Source: Pseudomonas fulva (GTDB lineage Bacteria > Pseudomonadota > Gammaproteobacteria > Pseudomonadales > Pseudomonadaceae). From it: a stretch of DNA of 64,000 bases. The DNA lies in contig NZ_CP082928.1 in assembly GCF_023517795.1 (NCBI RefSeq), positions 868,001 through 932,000 on the forward strand. Reading direction: 5' to 3'. Positions 8,986 through 19,085 of the stretch are shown here, piece after piece. The first letter of the stretch is position 1. Each line of letters starts with the position of its first letter. A program made the translations under genes and the position numbers. Under the pieces are notes generated by a model. That model searched no databases, had not been told where the DNA came from, and was given only the letters and a program-made list of their open reading frames with translations.

Positions 8986-9473
8986 TCGAAAATCTCCATC
9001 AGCGGGGCTTCATAGCGCGACTTGACCTCGGCGATCAGCGCCTGGTCATCGGCCACGTCCAGGCCATGCAGCAGCAGGGTCTTGTGGTCGCTGCTGAGGC
9101 CCGAGGACACGGTGCCCGGCGTCAGCGACACGATGCAGGCGAGCACCGAGAGCATGAAGTCGTTCTCGATGTCCATCGGCACCTCGACGAATGCCGGGCG
9201 CAGCTTGCGCGTGGAGCCGAGCACCAGGCGCGCCACGTGCAGGTTGGCGATGACGATGTCCCACAGCACCATCAACAGGTAGCGGCACAGCAGCAGCGGG
9301 CGGCGCAGGCGCGGCACGTCGAGCATGAAGCCACTGCACAGCAGGGCGATGCCCCAACCGAGAAACGCGCCCAGCACCAGGTGGCCCACGCTCGGCGCAT
9401 TGACCATCAGCAACCAGATGACCGTGAGCAGCACGCTGAGCATGGGGTGGGGGAACAGACGGGACAGGCTCAT
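8970..9473 (-). CDS. shaE: Na+(K+)/H+ antiporter subunit E
   Basis: 167 aa. Two N-terminal hydrophobic segments (LLTVIWLLMVNAPSVGHLVLGAFLGWGIALL and LLCRYLLMVLWDIVIANLHVARLVL) are followed by a cytosolic domain. VPMDIENDFMLSVLACIVSLTPGTVS is the family hallmark, ending in a soluble C-terminus (HGLDVADDQALIAEVKSRYEAPLMEIF). The start overlaps the shaD stop in an ATGA arrangement. Confidence 0.93.
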   Translation of the reverse strand: MSLSRLFPHPMLSVLLTVIWLLMVNAPSVGHLVLGAFLGWGIALLCSGFMLDVPRLRRPLLLCRYLLMVLWDIVIANLHVARLVLGSTRKLRPAFVEVPMDIENDFMLSVLACIVSLTPGTVSSGLSSDHKTLLLHGLDVADDQALIAEVKSRYEAPLMEIFECSRT

Positions 9474-10972
9474 CGCTCACCTCCGCGGACGATCTGCAGA
9501 TAGGCGTTCACGTCCAGCAACTGCTGGGCGGCCGCCTGGGTGTACTCATGAATCGGCTGCGCCGCCGCGACCAGCAGCGGCCCGCCAGCCAGCAGGCAAA
9601 TGGTCGCCAGCGCGCGGATACGATCGAACTCGGCAGTTGCCGCCGGCTCGCCGGTGCAGCGCCAGAACAGCGTGCTGCCGGCGCGCACCAGGGCGATGAT
9701 CATGCCCAGGCCACCGAGCAGCACCACCGGCCAGAGCACCACTGCCTGCCAGCCGGTTTCCACCGAACGCAGCAGCATCAGCTTGCCCAGGAAACCGGAG
9801 AACGGCGGCAGGCCGGCCACGGAGATCGCGCCGATGAAGAACAACCCGCCCAGCAGCTTGGGCTGCAGCAACTGCGGGCCCTTGCGCAGACGCAAGCCTA
9901 TCTCGCCGCGTTGACGGGCCAGCATGTCGGCCAGCAGGAACAGGCCGCCGCATATCCAGGTGCTGTGAATCAGGTAGTACAGCGCCGCACTCAGGCTTTG
10001 CACACTGCCCAGCGCGACGCCTGCGAGCAGCGTACCGACCGAGACGATCACCAGGTAGCCGATCAGCCGGCCCAGGCTACGCGCCGCCAGCGCGCCGGCC
10101 ATACCGAGCAGCAGGGTCAGCGCCGCCAGCGGCCATAGCAGGTAATCGACCAGATGAGCCAGCTGCCCCGCCTCGCTGCCGAACACCAGGGTGAACACCC
10201 GGATGATCGCGTACAGCCCGACCTTGGTCATCACCGCGAACAGGGCGGCCACCGGTGCCGTGGCCGCCGCATAGGCATTGGGCAGCCAGAAGTACAGCGG
10301 CAGGATGGCGCCCTTGAGGCCGAAGACGATCAGCAGCAGATAGCCGGCGGCGGCCAGCAGGTGCTGGCGGTCGGCATCGGCTTCGGCCACCTTCAGCGCC
10401 AGGTCGGCGATGTTCAAGGTGCCGAGCAGGCCATAGAGCATGCCCACGCCGATCAGGAAGAACGACGAGGCCACCAGGTTGAGCACCACGTAGTGCATGC
10501 CCGCCTTGATGCGCTTTGGCCCGCCACCATAGACCAGCAGCGAGTAGGAGGCGATCAGCAGGATCTCGAAGAACACGAATAGGTTGAACAGGTCGCCGGT
10601 CAGGAAGGCACCGTTGATGCCGAGCAACTGAAACTGCATCAGCGCATGGAAGTTCGGGCCCCGCTGGTCATCGCCGCGTACCGCATAGAGCATGGCGAAG
10701 CTGGCCAGCGCCGCGGTCACCAGCAGCATCAGCGCCGCCAGGCGGTCGAGCAGCAGGACGATGCCGAACGGCGCCTGCCAGTTGCCCAGGGCATAGACCT
10801 GCAGCGCGCCGGCGTCCGCCTGCAGCACCAGCCAGGCGCTCAGCGGCAGCAGCGACCAGGTGGCCAGTAGGGATACCCAGCGCTTGGCGGTGATCGACAG
10901 CTGCGAGCGAACCAGCAGCAGGCTGCCGGTGAACAGCGGAATCAGGATCGGCAGGATCAACGCATGGTTCAT
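9470..10972 (-). CDS. shaD: Na+(K+)/H+ antiporter subunit D (NuoN/NuoL-like)
   Basis: 500 aa polytopic protein homologous to complex I proton-pumping subunits. It shows the conserved membrane Glu in GDLFNLFVFFEILLIASYSLL and a helix-5/7-type Lys region (RIKAGMHYVVLNLVASSFFLIGVGMLYG; LKGAILPLYFWLPNAYAAATAPVAALFAVMTKVGLYA). These residues carry protons in NuoL/M/N and in Mrp-type antiporters. It overlaps shaC by one base and shaE by four. Confidence 0.94.
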   Translation of the reverse strand: MNHALILPILIPLFTGSLLLVRSQLSITAKRWVSLLATWSLLPLSAWLVLQADAGALQVYALGNWQAPFGIVLLLDRLAALMLLVTAALASFAMLYAVRGDDQRGPNFHALMQFQLLGINGAFLTGDLFNLFVFFEILLIASYSLLVYGGGPKRIKAGMHYVVLNLVASSFFLIGVGMLYGLLGTLNIADLALKVAEADADRQHLLAAAGYLLLIVFGLKGAILPLYFWLPNAYAAATAPVAALFAVMTKVGLYAIIRVFTLVFGSEAGQLAHLVDYLLWPLAALTLLLGMAGALAARSLGRLIGYLVIVSVGTLLAGVALGSVQSLSAALYYLIHSTWICGGLFLLADMLARQRGEIGLRLRKGPQLLQPKLLGGLFFIGAISVAGLPPFSGFLGKLMLLRSVETGWQAVVLWPVVLLGGLGMIIALVRAGSTLFWRCTGEPAATAEFDRIRALATICLLAGGPLLVAAAQPIHEYTQAAAQQLLDVNAYLQIVRGGER

Positions 10973-11298
10973 CAGCGCGACTCCTCGCCATCGACATGGT
11001 CGGTGCGCAGCTCACCCAGGGCGCGCAACGACAGCACCACCACGAAGGCCGTCATGGCAAAGCCGATGACGATGGCGGTGAGCACCAGTGCCTGGGGAAT
11101 CGGGTCACCGTACTCGGCGCTCTTGCCGATGACCGCGGGCACCCCGGTACCCAGGCGGCCCATGGCGAACAGGAACAGGTTGACCGCGTAGGAGATCAGG
11201 GTCAGGCCCATGACCACCGGGTAGATGCGTGCACGCATCAGCAGGTAAACACCGCTGGCGGCCAGCACGCCGAGGGTAATGGCGAATAGCGCTTCCAT
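10972..11298 (-). CDS. shaC: Na+(K+)/H+ antiporter subunit C (NuoK-like)
   Basis: 108 aa, three helices. Features: LAASGVYLLMRARIYPVVMGLTLISYAVNLFLFAMG and DPIPQALVLTAIVIGFAMTAFVVVLSLRA, the typical MnhC/NuoK pattern with DPIPQALVLTAIVI. Start and stop codons overlap the neighbouring subunits by one base (TGATG). Confidence 0.94.
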   Translation of the reverse strand: MEALFAITLGVLAASGVYLLMRARIYPVVMGLTLISYAVNLFLFAMGRLGTGVPAVIGKSAEYGDPIPQALVLTAIVIGFAMTAFVVVLSLRALGELRTDHVDGEESR

Positions 11299-14090
11299 CA
11301 GAGTACCTCCTTGCTGGTTTCATCCTGACTGACGTGGCCGATGTTGGAGAGGATCAGCAATGTGGAACCGACCACCGCGAGGTAGACGCCCAGGTCGAAG
11401 AGCAGCGCGGTGGCCAACTCGAATTTACCGATCAGCGGCAGGTGGAAATAATCGAACGCCGAGGTCAGGAACGGCGCACCGAAAGCCAGGCTGCCCAGGC
11501 CGGTCAGTGCGGCGATCAGCACCCCGAGGCCGGCGATGCTGTGGTAGCTCCAGGGCATGCGCCGCTGGGTCCATTCCACGCCATGGGCCACGTACTGGAG
11601 GATCAGCGCGATGGCGGTGATCAGCCCGGCGATGAAGCCGCCCCCTGGCAGGTTGTGCCCACGCAGGAAGATGAAGGCCGAGACCAGCAGCGCCATCGGC
11701 AGGAGGATGCGCGCGATGCTGTCGAGAATCATCGGGTGGCTGTCCCGCGACCAGAGTTTGCCGTTCGGATCGGTAAGCGGGTGTGGCAGGTGCAGGCCAG
11801 CCAGCAGGCCGTAGATGCCGATCGCCGCGATTGCCAGGACGCTGATCTCGCCCAAGGTATCGAAGCCGCGGAAGTCGACCAGAATCACGTTGACCACGTT
11901 GGTGCCGCCGCCACCGCTGACGCTGTTCTCGAGGAAGAACGAGGCGATGCTGTCGTACGGTCGGGTCATCACCGCATAGGCCAGCAGCGCCACGACGATC
12001 CCGGTGCCGCCGGCCAGCAGCACGTCACGCAGGCCACGCAGGCTGCTCGACTCCACCGGCGTGCGATCGGGCATGAAGAACAGCGCCAGCACCAGCAGGA
12101 TGATGGTCACCACCTCCACCGACAACTGGGTCAGGGCCAGATCCGGCGCCGAATAACGGGCGAACGCCAGGGCCACCATCAAGCCCGCGCAACTCAGGGT
12201 CATCAGCGCCTTGAGGCGATTGCGGTGGAATACCACGGTCAGCACCGCCATCACGCACAGCACGGCCATGCCGAGCACGGTGATGCCATCGGGCGGCGTC
12301 AGCGGCACATCGCCGCTGAGCGATTCCATCGGCGACAGGGCGGTGATGATCAGGATCAGCGCGCTGAGCAACAGGAAGGCCACGTAACGCTGCTGGGAGC
12401 CGCTTTCCAGCAGCTTGGTCAGCCAGCGGGCGCTCTTCACCAGGCGTGCGTTGAGCAGCTCGAACAGCTCCTTGGCATCCATCTCCGGCATGCCGTTGTA
12501 CCAGCGGAACAGCGGCTCGCGGCAGGCATAGACGATGATGCCGCCGATCAGCGCGACCACGCTCATGCCCAGCGGCACGTTGAAACCGTGCCAGATCGCC
12601 AGGCTGTAGTACGGCACCTCGCCGCCCAGGGTGGCGCTGGCCGCCGATGCCAGCAACGGCGCCACCGTGTAGGCCGGCAGCATGCCGACCAGCAGGCACA
12701 GGAACACCAGGATCTCCACCGGAATCTTCATGTAGCGCGGCGGCTCGTGGGGCGGATACTTGGGCAGGTCCTTGGGCTCGCCGTTGAAGAACACGTCGTG
12801 GATGAAGCGCAGCGAATAGGCCACCGAGAACACCCCGGCCAGGGTCGCGACGGTGGGGATCATCCAGTTGAAGATGCCCAGCAGATCCTGATTGAGCGTT
12901 TCGGTAAAGAACATTTCCTTGCTCAGGAAGCCGTTGAGCAGCGGCACCCCGGCCATTGCCGAAGCCGCCACCATGGCCAGCACGGCGGTATGCGGCATGT
13001 ATTTCCAGAGCCCGGCGATACGGCGCATGTCGCGACTGCCGGTTTCGTGATCGATGATGCCGGCGGCCATGAACAGCGAGGCCTTGAAGGTCGCGTGGTT
13101 AATGATGTGGAACACCGCGGCGACCGAGGACAGGTCGGTGTTGAAGCCGAACAGCAGGGTGATCAGGCCCAGATGGCTGATGGTCGAATAGGCGAGCAGC
13201 CCTTTGAGGTCATGCTGGAACAGCGCCATGATCGCCCCGAACAGCAGGGTTGCCATGCCGGTCATGCTGACCAGGTAGAACCACCACTCGGTGCCTGCCA
13301 GGGCCGGGTATAAACGGGCCAGCAGGAAAACCCCCGCCTTGACCATCGTTGCCGAGTGCAGGTACGCGGAGACCGGGGTTGGCGCCGCCATGGCCTGGGG
13401 CAGCCAGAAATGGAACGGGAACTGCGCCGACTTGGTGAACACGCCGAGCAGGATCAGGATCAGGGTGATCGGATACAGGCCGTGGCTGCGAATGGTGTCG
13501 CCCGCCGCCAGCACTTCGCTCAGCTCGAAACTGCCGGCGATGTTGCCCAGCAGCAGAATGCCGGCCAGCAGCGCCAGGCCGCCGCCGCCGGTGACGGTCA
13601 GCGCCATGCGCGAGCCGCGGCGGGCATCCGAGCTGCCGTTCCAGAAACCGACCAACAGGAACGAGGACAGGCTGGTCAGCTCCCAGAACACCAGCATCAG
13701 CAGCATGTTCTCGGAAAGCACCACGCCCAGCATGGCCCCCATGAACAGCAGCAGATAGGCGAAGAAACGCCCCATGGGCTCCTGCTTGCTCAGGTAGTAA
13801 CGGGCGTAGAGGATCACCAGCAGGCCGATGCCGAGAATCATCAGGGCGAAAAGAAACCCCAGGCCGTCCAGGCGCAGGCTCAGATTGAGCCCCAACTCCG
13901 GCAACCACGCATAGCTCACCACCTGTACGTTGCCAGCGGACACCGCCGGTTGCTGGAGCCACAGCAGCAGCAAGGCGGCGGCCGGGCCGAGCGCCGCGGC
14001 CAGCGCGCAGAGCGAGCGGCCCATGCGGTCAGCCAGCAGCGGTAGAAAGATGCCTATAAATGGTAAGGCGATGATCAGCGCAAGCGCCAT
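11298..14090 (-). CDS. shaA: Na+(K+)/H+ antiporter subunit A/B fusion
   Basis: 930 aa. The first ~640 residues are NuoL/MrpA-like: [23 protein letters not shown] carries the membrane Glu, [41 protein letters not shown] is the channel signature, and [25 protein letters not shown] follows. The remaining part is the MrpB domain ([87 protein letters not shown]). The A-B fusion is the Pseudomonas sha/group 2 mrp form, so six genes encode seven subunits. It is the first gene of the operon; the 476-bp gap upstream holds its promoter region. Confidence 0.95.
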   Translation of the reverse strand: MALALIIALPFIGIFLPLLADRMGRSLCALAAALGPAAALLLLWLQQPAVSAGNVQVVSYAWLPELGLNLSLRLDGLGFLFALMILGIGLLVILYARYYLSKQEPMGRFFAYLLLFMGAMLGVVLSENMLLMLVFWELTSLSSFLLVGFWNGSSDARRGSRMALTVTGGGGLALLAGILLLGNIAGSFELSEVLAAGDTIRSHGLYPITLILILLGVFTKSAQFPFHFWLPQAMAAPTPVSAYLHSATMVKAGVFLLARLYPALAGTEWWFYLVSMTGMATLLFGAIMALFQHDLKGLLAYSTISHLGLITLLFGFNTDLSSVAAVFHIINHATFKASLFMAAGIIDHETGSRDMRRIAGLWKYMPHTAVLAMVAASAMAGVPLLNGFLSKEMFFTETLNQDLLGIFNWMIPTVATLAGVFSVAYSLRFIHDVFFNGEPKDLPKYPPHEPPRYMKIPVEILVFLCLLVGMLPAYTVAPLLASAASATLGGEVPYYSLAIWHGFNVPLGMSVVALIGGIIVYACREPLFRWYNGMPEMDAKELFELLNARLVKSARWLTKLLESGSQQRYVAFLLLSALILIITALSPMESLSGDVPLTPPDGITVLGMAVLCVMAVLTVVFHRNRLKALMTLSCAGLMVALAFARYSAPDLALTQLSVEVVTIILLVLALFFMPDRTPVESSSLRGLRDVLLAGGTGIVVALLAYAVMTRPYDSIASFFLENSVSGGGGTNVVNVILVDFRGFDTLGEISVLAIAAIGIYGLLAGLHLPHPLTDPNGKLWSRDSHPMILDSIARILLPMALLVSAFIFLRGHNLPGGGFIAGLITAIALILQYVAHGVEWTQRRMPWSYHSIAGLGVLIAALTGLGSLAFGAPFLTSAFDYFHLPLIGKFELATALLFDLGVYLAVVGSTLLILSNIGHVSQDETSKEVL

Positions 14091-14508
14091 ACACTAAACC
14101 CCTTGTACGAGCCCGTCATGCAGCCAAACGGCCAGTTAGTGTGTGCCAGAATGCCGGTCGCCTGGCGCCCGGCCGATCCCTGCGATGGTGTGCGTGATGC
14201 CAACCCGGCAAGTGGAGAAACCACCTGCGCCAGCCCGCCCCGGAGCCTGTCGAGCCAGTTACGAACCTGTGTGCGCCTAGCGTGCGGCACGCTATAACTG
14301 ACTGATGAAACACTCCGAGCGTTCGACTTGTTTTTCCAGCAGAAGGCTGCAAAAACCCGCCAGGAAACGCGTTCGATTATGCTGAGCTATCGACTTGACG
14401 TCATGGATAGAATTATTACTAAAACTATCTCCGGGCTGATTCTCGAGCGTTCCGCCCGCAGTGCCTTCAGCCCCTCTAGCTCGATGCTTTCAGCGGATCC
14501 TGAAAATG
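14091..14508. other. Long intergenic region upstream of the sha operon
   Basis: No convincing gene. Short GTG-started frames (for example 14103-14297) have no family features. The stretch holds the perfect inverted repeat at 14278-14294, an A/T-rich block at 14400-14435 and presumably the sha promoter on the minus strand. I could not pick a -35/-10 pair with confidence. Confidence 0.5.
14278..14294. promoter_or_regulatory. Perfect inverted repeat, operator-like, upstream of shaA
   Basis: TAGCGTGC-G-GCACGCTA: two 8-bp arms around one base. There is no T-run, so it is not a standard terminator. It lies 188 bp upstream of the shaA start, a plausible operator position, but the binding protein is unknown. 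Confidence 0.35.
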
Positions 14509-14544
14509 CAAGAGGCCGAATCAGCGAGCTGATCCGGCCTCTTG
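14502..14544 (-). terminator. Intrinsic terminator of slyB
   Basis: Arms CAAGAGGCCG (14509-14518) and CGGCCTCTTG (14535-14544) continue into a second near-perfect stem (AATCAG/CTGATC, one mismatch) with loop CGAG. Read on the minus strand it is followed by CATTTTCA, 22 bp after the slyB stop. Confidence 0.85.
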
Positions 14545-14566
14545 CCCCGCAGGGTGAATGGACCCG

Positions 14567-15031
14567 TCAGTGGGTGACGCGGCTGGTACCGTTGACGGTC
14601 ATGATGCGTACGCGCTCACCGACGCGGAAGATCTGGTTCTCTTCGACCGCCTGCACGTAGGCGCGCATGCTGCCGTCGTCTTCGCGAACGGTGATCTCCA
14701 CACCCTGGGTACGGGTGATGCCTTCCTCGGCGGCCGCGCCCAGCAGGCCACCGGCTACCGCACCGATCACCGCTGCGACCGCAGACCCGCGGCCACCACC
14801 GACGCCGCTACCGGCCACGCCGCCGATCACCGCACCCGCACCACCCCCGATGGGGGTCTTGGTGCCTTCGATCTTCACCGGTCGCAGGGACTCGATGGTG
14901 CCCATGCGCACGGTCTGCACGGCGCGCGCTTCGTCGCGCGAGTAGCTGTCGCCGGTCAGGCTGGATGCGCAGCCGCCGAGGGTGAGCGTCGCTGCAGCAA
15001 ACAGGACGGCGAGAAGACCAGGTTTAAGCAT
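14567..15031 (-). CDS. slyB: Glycine-zipper outer-membrane lipoprotein (SlyB-like)
   Basis: 154 aa. The signal peptide ends in lipobox LGGC (Cys21), so the protein is lipidated and goes to the outer membrane. A central glycine-zipper segment (IGGGAGAVIGGVAGSGVGGG, then AVAAVIGAVAGGLLG) forms the two-helix hairpin of the 2TM glycine-zipper family. A C-terminal beta-rich domain follows (GVEITVREDDGSMRAYVQ...). The gene lies next to the sha operon as in P. aeruginosa (PA1053/PA1054, from memory). GGAGAA lies before the ATG. The role is envelope integrity; the precise function is not established. Confidence 0.9.
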   Translation of the reverse strand: MLKPGLLAVLFAAATLTLGGCASSLTGDSYSRDEARAVQTVRMGTIESLRPVKIEGTKTPIGGGAGAVIGGVAGSGVGGGRGSAVAAVIGAVAGGLLGAAAEEGITRTQGVEITVREDDGSMRAYVQAVEENQIFRVGERVRIMTVNGTSRVTH

Positions 15032-15208
15032 GACGATTCTCCAGACTGGACTGATAACCCTATGACAGCTTGGCCGCCAGGACGGTCACTGTGATTGCCG
15101 ACAAATTGCTTCACGCGTTCAGCTGCGGTACAGGTCAGAACCCGAGCACATTCGCCATGGCAGTATAGACAGCTGCCATCGGCAATTATCACCATGGCAT
15201 AGGGTGAA

Positions 15209-16351
15209 TCAGCTGCGTGCCGCCTGGGCCAGCCGCCAGAACCTGGCGAGATCGGCCGCCCGTGCTTCGAGCTCCTGCCCAGCGTTGGCGCAGGCATGTT
15301 CCAGGGTAATCGGCCCCGGTGCCAGGCTGAAGCAGGCTTCGATGCCGGCTTCGCGCACCTGCTGGTAGCCGTCGCCCAGGCTGCCGGCCAGGGCGATCAC
15401 GGGTACACCCTGCGCTTGCGCCACCCGCGCCACGCCAACCGGCGTCTTGCCATGCAGACTCTGGGCATCCAGGCGCCCTTCCCCGGTGATCACCAGGTCG
15501 GCGCCGCGCACTGCCTCGGCTAGGCCGGACAGCTCGGCCACCAGTTCGATGCCGGGGCGAAAGCGCGCACCGAGAAAGGCCTTGGCGGCAAAACCCAGGC
15601 CACCGGCCGCCCCGACGCCGGGAAAGGTGCTGAAGTCTTCGCCCAGGGCCTCACCAACCACTTCGGCCAGGCGCGCCAACGCCGCGTCCAGCTCCTTGAC
15701 CTGTTCGGGATTCGCGCCCTTCTGCGGACCGAATACCGCCGACGCACCTTTCGGGCCGCACAGCGGATTGTCGACATCCGCCGCCACATCCACCTCCACG
15801 TGCTGCAGCCGCTCGTCGAGCCCGCTGAGGTCGACCCGTTGCAGCGCTGCCAGTGCCGCACCGCCCTGGCGCAACTGGTTACCGCCGGCATCGAGAAACC
15901 TCACGCCCAGCGCGCGCAGCAACCCGCTGCCACCATCATTGGTGGCGCTGCCGCCGAGACCCAGGATGATCCGCGTGGCGCCGGCATCCAGCGCTGCGCT
16001 GATCAACTCCCCGGTGCCATAGCTGCTGGTCACCCGGGCATCACGTTGTTCGCTGGGCACCCAATGCAGGCCACTGGCGGCGGCCATTTCGATCACCGCC
16101 GTGCCGTCGCCCAGCCAACCCCAATGGGCGCTCACCGGCGTTGCCAGCGGACCCTTCACGGTCAATTCGCGGCGCTCACCGCCGCTGGCCGCCAATACGG
16201 CGTCCACGGTACCTTCCCCGCCATCGGCCATGGGGCACAGGGCGATTTCGGCGTCCGGGTATACGGCCAGCCAGCCGCGGGCGATGGCCCGGGCCACCTC
16301 GGGCGCGCTCAGGCTCTCCTTGAAGGAATCAGGCGCGATGACGATTTTCAT
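15209..16351 (-). CDS. Glycerate kinase (GarK/GlxK type)
   Basis: 380 aa. Phosphorylates D-glycerate, normally to 2-phosphoglycerate in this family, feeding lower glycolysis. Motifs: MKIVIAPDSFKESLSA at the N-terminus, PMADGGEGTVDA, GLGGSATNDGGSGLLRALG, FGPQKGA and VITGEGRLDAQSLHGKTPVGVA, all diagnostic of the glycerate kinase family. An in-frame start 35 codons upstream (16456) runs into the permease gene and lacks family sequence; the ATG at 16351 follows a GAGG. It is the last gene of a module with a GntP permease (55 bp upstream) and a CdaR regulator, suggesting use of glycerate or a sugar acid that yields glycerate. Confidence 0.93.
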   Translation of the reverse strand: MKIVIAPDSFKESLSAPEVARAIARGWLAVYPDAEIALCPMADGGEGTVDAVLAASGGERRELTVKGPLATPVSAHWGWLGDGTAVIEMAAASGLHWVPSEQRDARVTSSYGTGELISAALDAGATRIILGLGGSATNDGGSGLLRALGVRFLDAGGNQLRQGGAALAALQRVDLSGLDERLQHVEVDVAADVDNPLCGPKGASAVFGPQKGANPEQVKELDAALARLAEVVGEALGEDFSTFPGVGAAGGLGFAAKAFLGARFRPGIELVAELSGLAEAVRGADLVITGEGRLDAQSLHGKTPVGVARVAQAQGVPVIALAGSLGDGYQQVREAGIEACFSLAPGPITLEHACANAGQELEARAADLARFWRLAQAARS

Positions 16352-16406
16352 GGGCAGACCTCGATGACAGCGGGACGCCGCAGGCGACGTCCCGTAGAGA
16401 AGCGAC

Positions 16407-17765
16407 TTAGAGCAGCACCAGGCTAAGCAGCCACACGGTAAGGATGCCGACCACACCCTGGATCAGGGTGGCCATGGTCTGCGCGCGATAGGCGACGGCC
16501 ACCGGCATGCGGCTGAACTGGGTCACCACCCAGAAGAAACTGTCGTTGGCATGGGACACCGTCATGCCGCCGGCACCGATGGCCATTACGGTCAGTACCC
16601 GGCCCATCTCGCTATCCAGGCCCAGCTGGCCAAGCAACGGTGCAACCATCGCCGAGGTGGTCACCAGCGCCACGGTGGTCGAGCCCTGGGCGGTTTTCAG
16701 GGCCGCGGCGACCAGGAAGGGCATGAACAGCCCTACGCCCAAGGCGGACAGGGTGGTTCCCAGGTAATTGCCCAGCGGCGTGGCGCTGAGCACGGCGCCA
16801 AAGGCGCCCCCTGCCCCGGTGATCAGAATGATCGGCGCAGCGGACACGATCCCCTCCGAGACACGGTCATGCAGGTTCTGGCGCTTGCCATTGCCCTTGA
16901 GCAGGGTGCACGCCAAGGCCAGACCGACCAGCAGCGCCATTACCGGATGGCCCAGGAAGCTCAGTACGCTCAACAGCGTGCCATCGCCCAGCGGCCGGCT
17001 CGGAAATGCCGCGATCGAGCCCAGACAGATCAGCAGGATCGGTACGAAGATCGGCGCGAAGGCCTGGGTTGCACTGGGCAGGGTGCCGTATTGAGCGCGC
17101 AGGGCGGCGAAGTCCTCGCTGCCCGGCATGGGCGTACCGTCGTCCACCAGCTCGATGTCCTTGCCGATGAAACGGTTGGCCCAGAGCATGCCGGCCAGCG
17201 CGGTGACCATCGCCACCACCAGACCGACGACGATCACCAGGCCCAGGCTGGAACCGAGGCCAAGGTTACCGGCGGCGGCAATCGGCCCGGGCGTCGGCGG
17301 CACGAAGGTGTGGGTGGCGTAGAGGCCGGTCGCCAGCGCCACGCTCATGGCCACTACCGAGACCTTCATGCGCGCCGCCAGGGCGTTCTTCAACGAATTG
17401 AGGATCACGTAACCGGAATCGCAGAACACCGGAATCGACACTAGGTAACCGATGATCGACATGGTCAGGGTGGGAAAGCGCTCGCCGAGCAGCTTGATGA
17501 CCGTCTCGGCCATGGTGATCGCGGCGCCGCTGCGCTCGAGGATCACGCCGATGATGGTGCCCAGCACGATGACGATACCGATGTTGCCCAGGATGCCACC
17601 GAAGCCCGTGGCGACGGTCTTGAGAATGTCCTGATGGGGCAACTGGTAAGCGAAGCCGGCGATCAGGGCCGCCGCCAGCAGAGCCAGGAAGGGATGCAGC
17701 TTGAGACGGGTGGTCGACACCACGATGAACGCGATCAGTGCGACCAGGATCAGAACCAGAGCCAT
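16407..17765 (-). CDS. GntP-family gluconate/organic acid:H+ permease
   Basis: 452 aa, about 12 membrane helices. Markers: LKLHPFLALLAAALIAGFAYQLP, GIVIVLGTIIGVILERSGAA, IPVFCDSGYVILNSLKNALAARMKVSVVAMSVALATGLYATHTFVPPTPGPIAAAGNLG (the FVPPTPGP signature of GntP) and HANDSFFWVVTQFSRM near the C-terminus. The substrate could be gluconate, D-glycerate or a related hydroxy acid. The adjacent glycerate kinase makes D-glycerate the best guess, by inference only. It lies between cdaR and the kinase on the same strand. Confidence 0.92.
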   Translation of the reverse strand: MALVLILVALIAFIVVSTTRLKLHPFLALLAAALIAGFAYQLPHQDILKTVATGFGGILGNIGIVIVLGTIIGVILERSGAAITMAETVIKLLGERFPTLTMSIIGYLVSIPVFCDSGYVILNSLKNALAARMKVSVVAMSVALATGLYATHTFVPPTPGPIAAAGNLGLGSSLGLVIVVGLVVAMVTALAGMLWANRFIGKDIELVDDGTPMPGSEDFAALRAQYGTLPSATQAFAPIFVPILLICLGSIAAFPSRPLGDGTLLSVLSFLGHPVMALLVGLALACTLLKGNGKRQNLHDRVSEGIVSAAPIILITGAGGAFGAVLSATPLGNYLGTTLSALGVGLFMPFLVAAALKTAQGSTTVALVTTSAMVAPLLGQLGLDSEMGRVLTVMAIGAGGMTVSHANDSFFWVVTQFSRMPVAVAYRAQTMATLIQGVVGILTVWLLSLVLL

Positions 17766-17913
17766 GCCGGTGTCCTCGTTGTTGTTATGTGATTTGCTAG
17801 GTACCGGACATTGTCACCCAGCACTACCGGGCGACACCCTGTTCATTCGCACAACAGAAGAAACAAAGCGGAGGCCTTTTACTGTGCAGTGGCATCACCC
17901 CGGAAGGCGGCAA

Positions 17914-19020
17914 TCAGTCCGGCTCGATCAATCCCAGCCCCAGCGACAACTGCAGACGGCGATCCAGACGCGTCAGCTCCACGCCGCTGAGCTCGGCGAT
18001 GCGCTCGAGGCGATAGCGCAGGGTGTTGCGATGGATCCCCAGTGCCGCCGCGCAGCTCTGCACCTGGCCATCGTGCTCACACCAGGCTTCGAGGGTTTCG
18101 CGCAGCACGCCATTGCCGTCCTGGGCGAGCACCTGCTTCAACGGTGCCAGCCAGCCCTGCAGCAGCCAGCTGTTGCGCTGGGCATGCAGCAGGGTTGGCA
18201 AACGATGCTCTTCCAGTGCCACCAGACGCGAGGCCGGGTGACGCGCTCGGGCAAACGCCTGCAGATCACGCAGCGCCAGACACGCCTGACGCAATTGAGC
18301 ATGCGACCGCACCGCATCGCTGACCAACAGGCGAGTCACGCCCCAGCTACGTTCATCGGCGCCCTCCAGCCAATGATGATCGTCCTGGCCGGCAGCTACC
18401 GGTCGGCACCAGAGCAGTTCACGCATGCCCAAAGGCGCCCACAGGTGTTCCTTCTTGCCAGCCATGGCGCCCAGCAGCCGAGCCTGCTGCGCCAGGGGCT
18501 CGCCCTGCTCGTGCAATTCCAGCAGGCATACCTGACGCGGCCAGTTGAACGTCAGGCCCTGACGCTCGGCTTCGGCGCTCAGGGTGGCGATGGCAACCGA
18601 CGGGTCGAACAGCTGACGCAACCAGGCGTCCAGCTGATGGCGCTGCCAATGCCGTTCGGCTTGCAACTGACGCTGCTCGACCAGCATCTCCGCGGCCATG
18701 CGCACCAGTTCGGCGTAGGGCCGCACCACCTCGGGGTCGCCGGTGATGCCCAGTACGCCGATCAGCTCATCGGCATGCAGCAAGGGCAGATTCACCCCAG
18801 GGCGTACACCACGCAGGCAGGTCGCGGCCTGCTCGTCGATCTCCACCACCCGCCGGTTGGCCAGCACCAGTTGCGCCCCTTCATGGCGGGTGTGCAGGCG
18901 CAGCGGGTCGCCGCTGCCGATGATCATGCCCTGGGCATCCATCACGTTGATGTTGTAGGGCAGGATGGCCATGGCGCGATCGACGATGTGCTGGGCCAGG
19001 GTGGAGTCGAGTTCAAGCAT
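17914..19020 (-). CDS. CdaR-type sugar-acid-responsive transcriptional regulator
   Basis: 368 aa. The N-terminal diacid-recognition domain is at about residues 5-135 (MLELDSTLAQHIVDRAMAIL; NVMDAQGMIIGSGDP; ANRRVVEIDE; HADELIGVLGITGDPE..VRPYAELVRMA). A GGDEF-like middle segment follows, and a PucR/HTH_30 C-terminal DNA-binding domain (WCEHDGQVQSCAAALGIHRNTLRYRLERIAELSGVEL). CdaR proteins activate uptake and use of glucarate, galactarate and glycerate. The frame stays open upstream into pdxH, but the conserved N-terminus starts at 19020. The gntP and glycerate kinase genes downstream are its probable targets. Confidence 0.92.
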   Translation of the reverse strand: MLELDSTLAQHIVDRAMAILPYNINVMDAQGMIIGSGDPLRLHTRHEGAQLVLANRRVVEIDEQAATCLRGVRPGVNLPLLHADELIGVLGITGDPEVVRPYAELVRMAAEMLVEQRQLQAERHWQRHQLDAWLRQLFDPSVAIATLSAEAERQGLTFNWPRQVCLLELHEQGEPLAQQARLLGAMAGKKEHLWAPLGMRELLWCRPVAAGQDDHHWLEGADERSWGVTRLLVSDAVRSHAQLRQACLALRDLQAFARARHPASRLVALEEHRLPTLLHAQRNSWLLQGWLAPLKQVLAQDGNGVLRETLEAWCEHDGQVQSCAAALGIHRNTLRYRLERIAELSGVELTRLDRRLQLSLGLGLIEPD

Positions 19021-19085
19021 GCTGGGGTCTGCGCGATGGAAGCCGACGACGTCGGCCGGGTGCCAGTGTGGACGACCGCAGGTGG

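Noticed and set aside
14103..14297. GTG-started 64-codon frame in the sha upstream gap.
   Set aside because: Contains the palindrome, lacks a ribosome site and shows no protein-family features.
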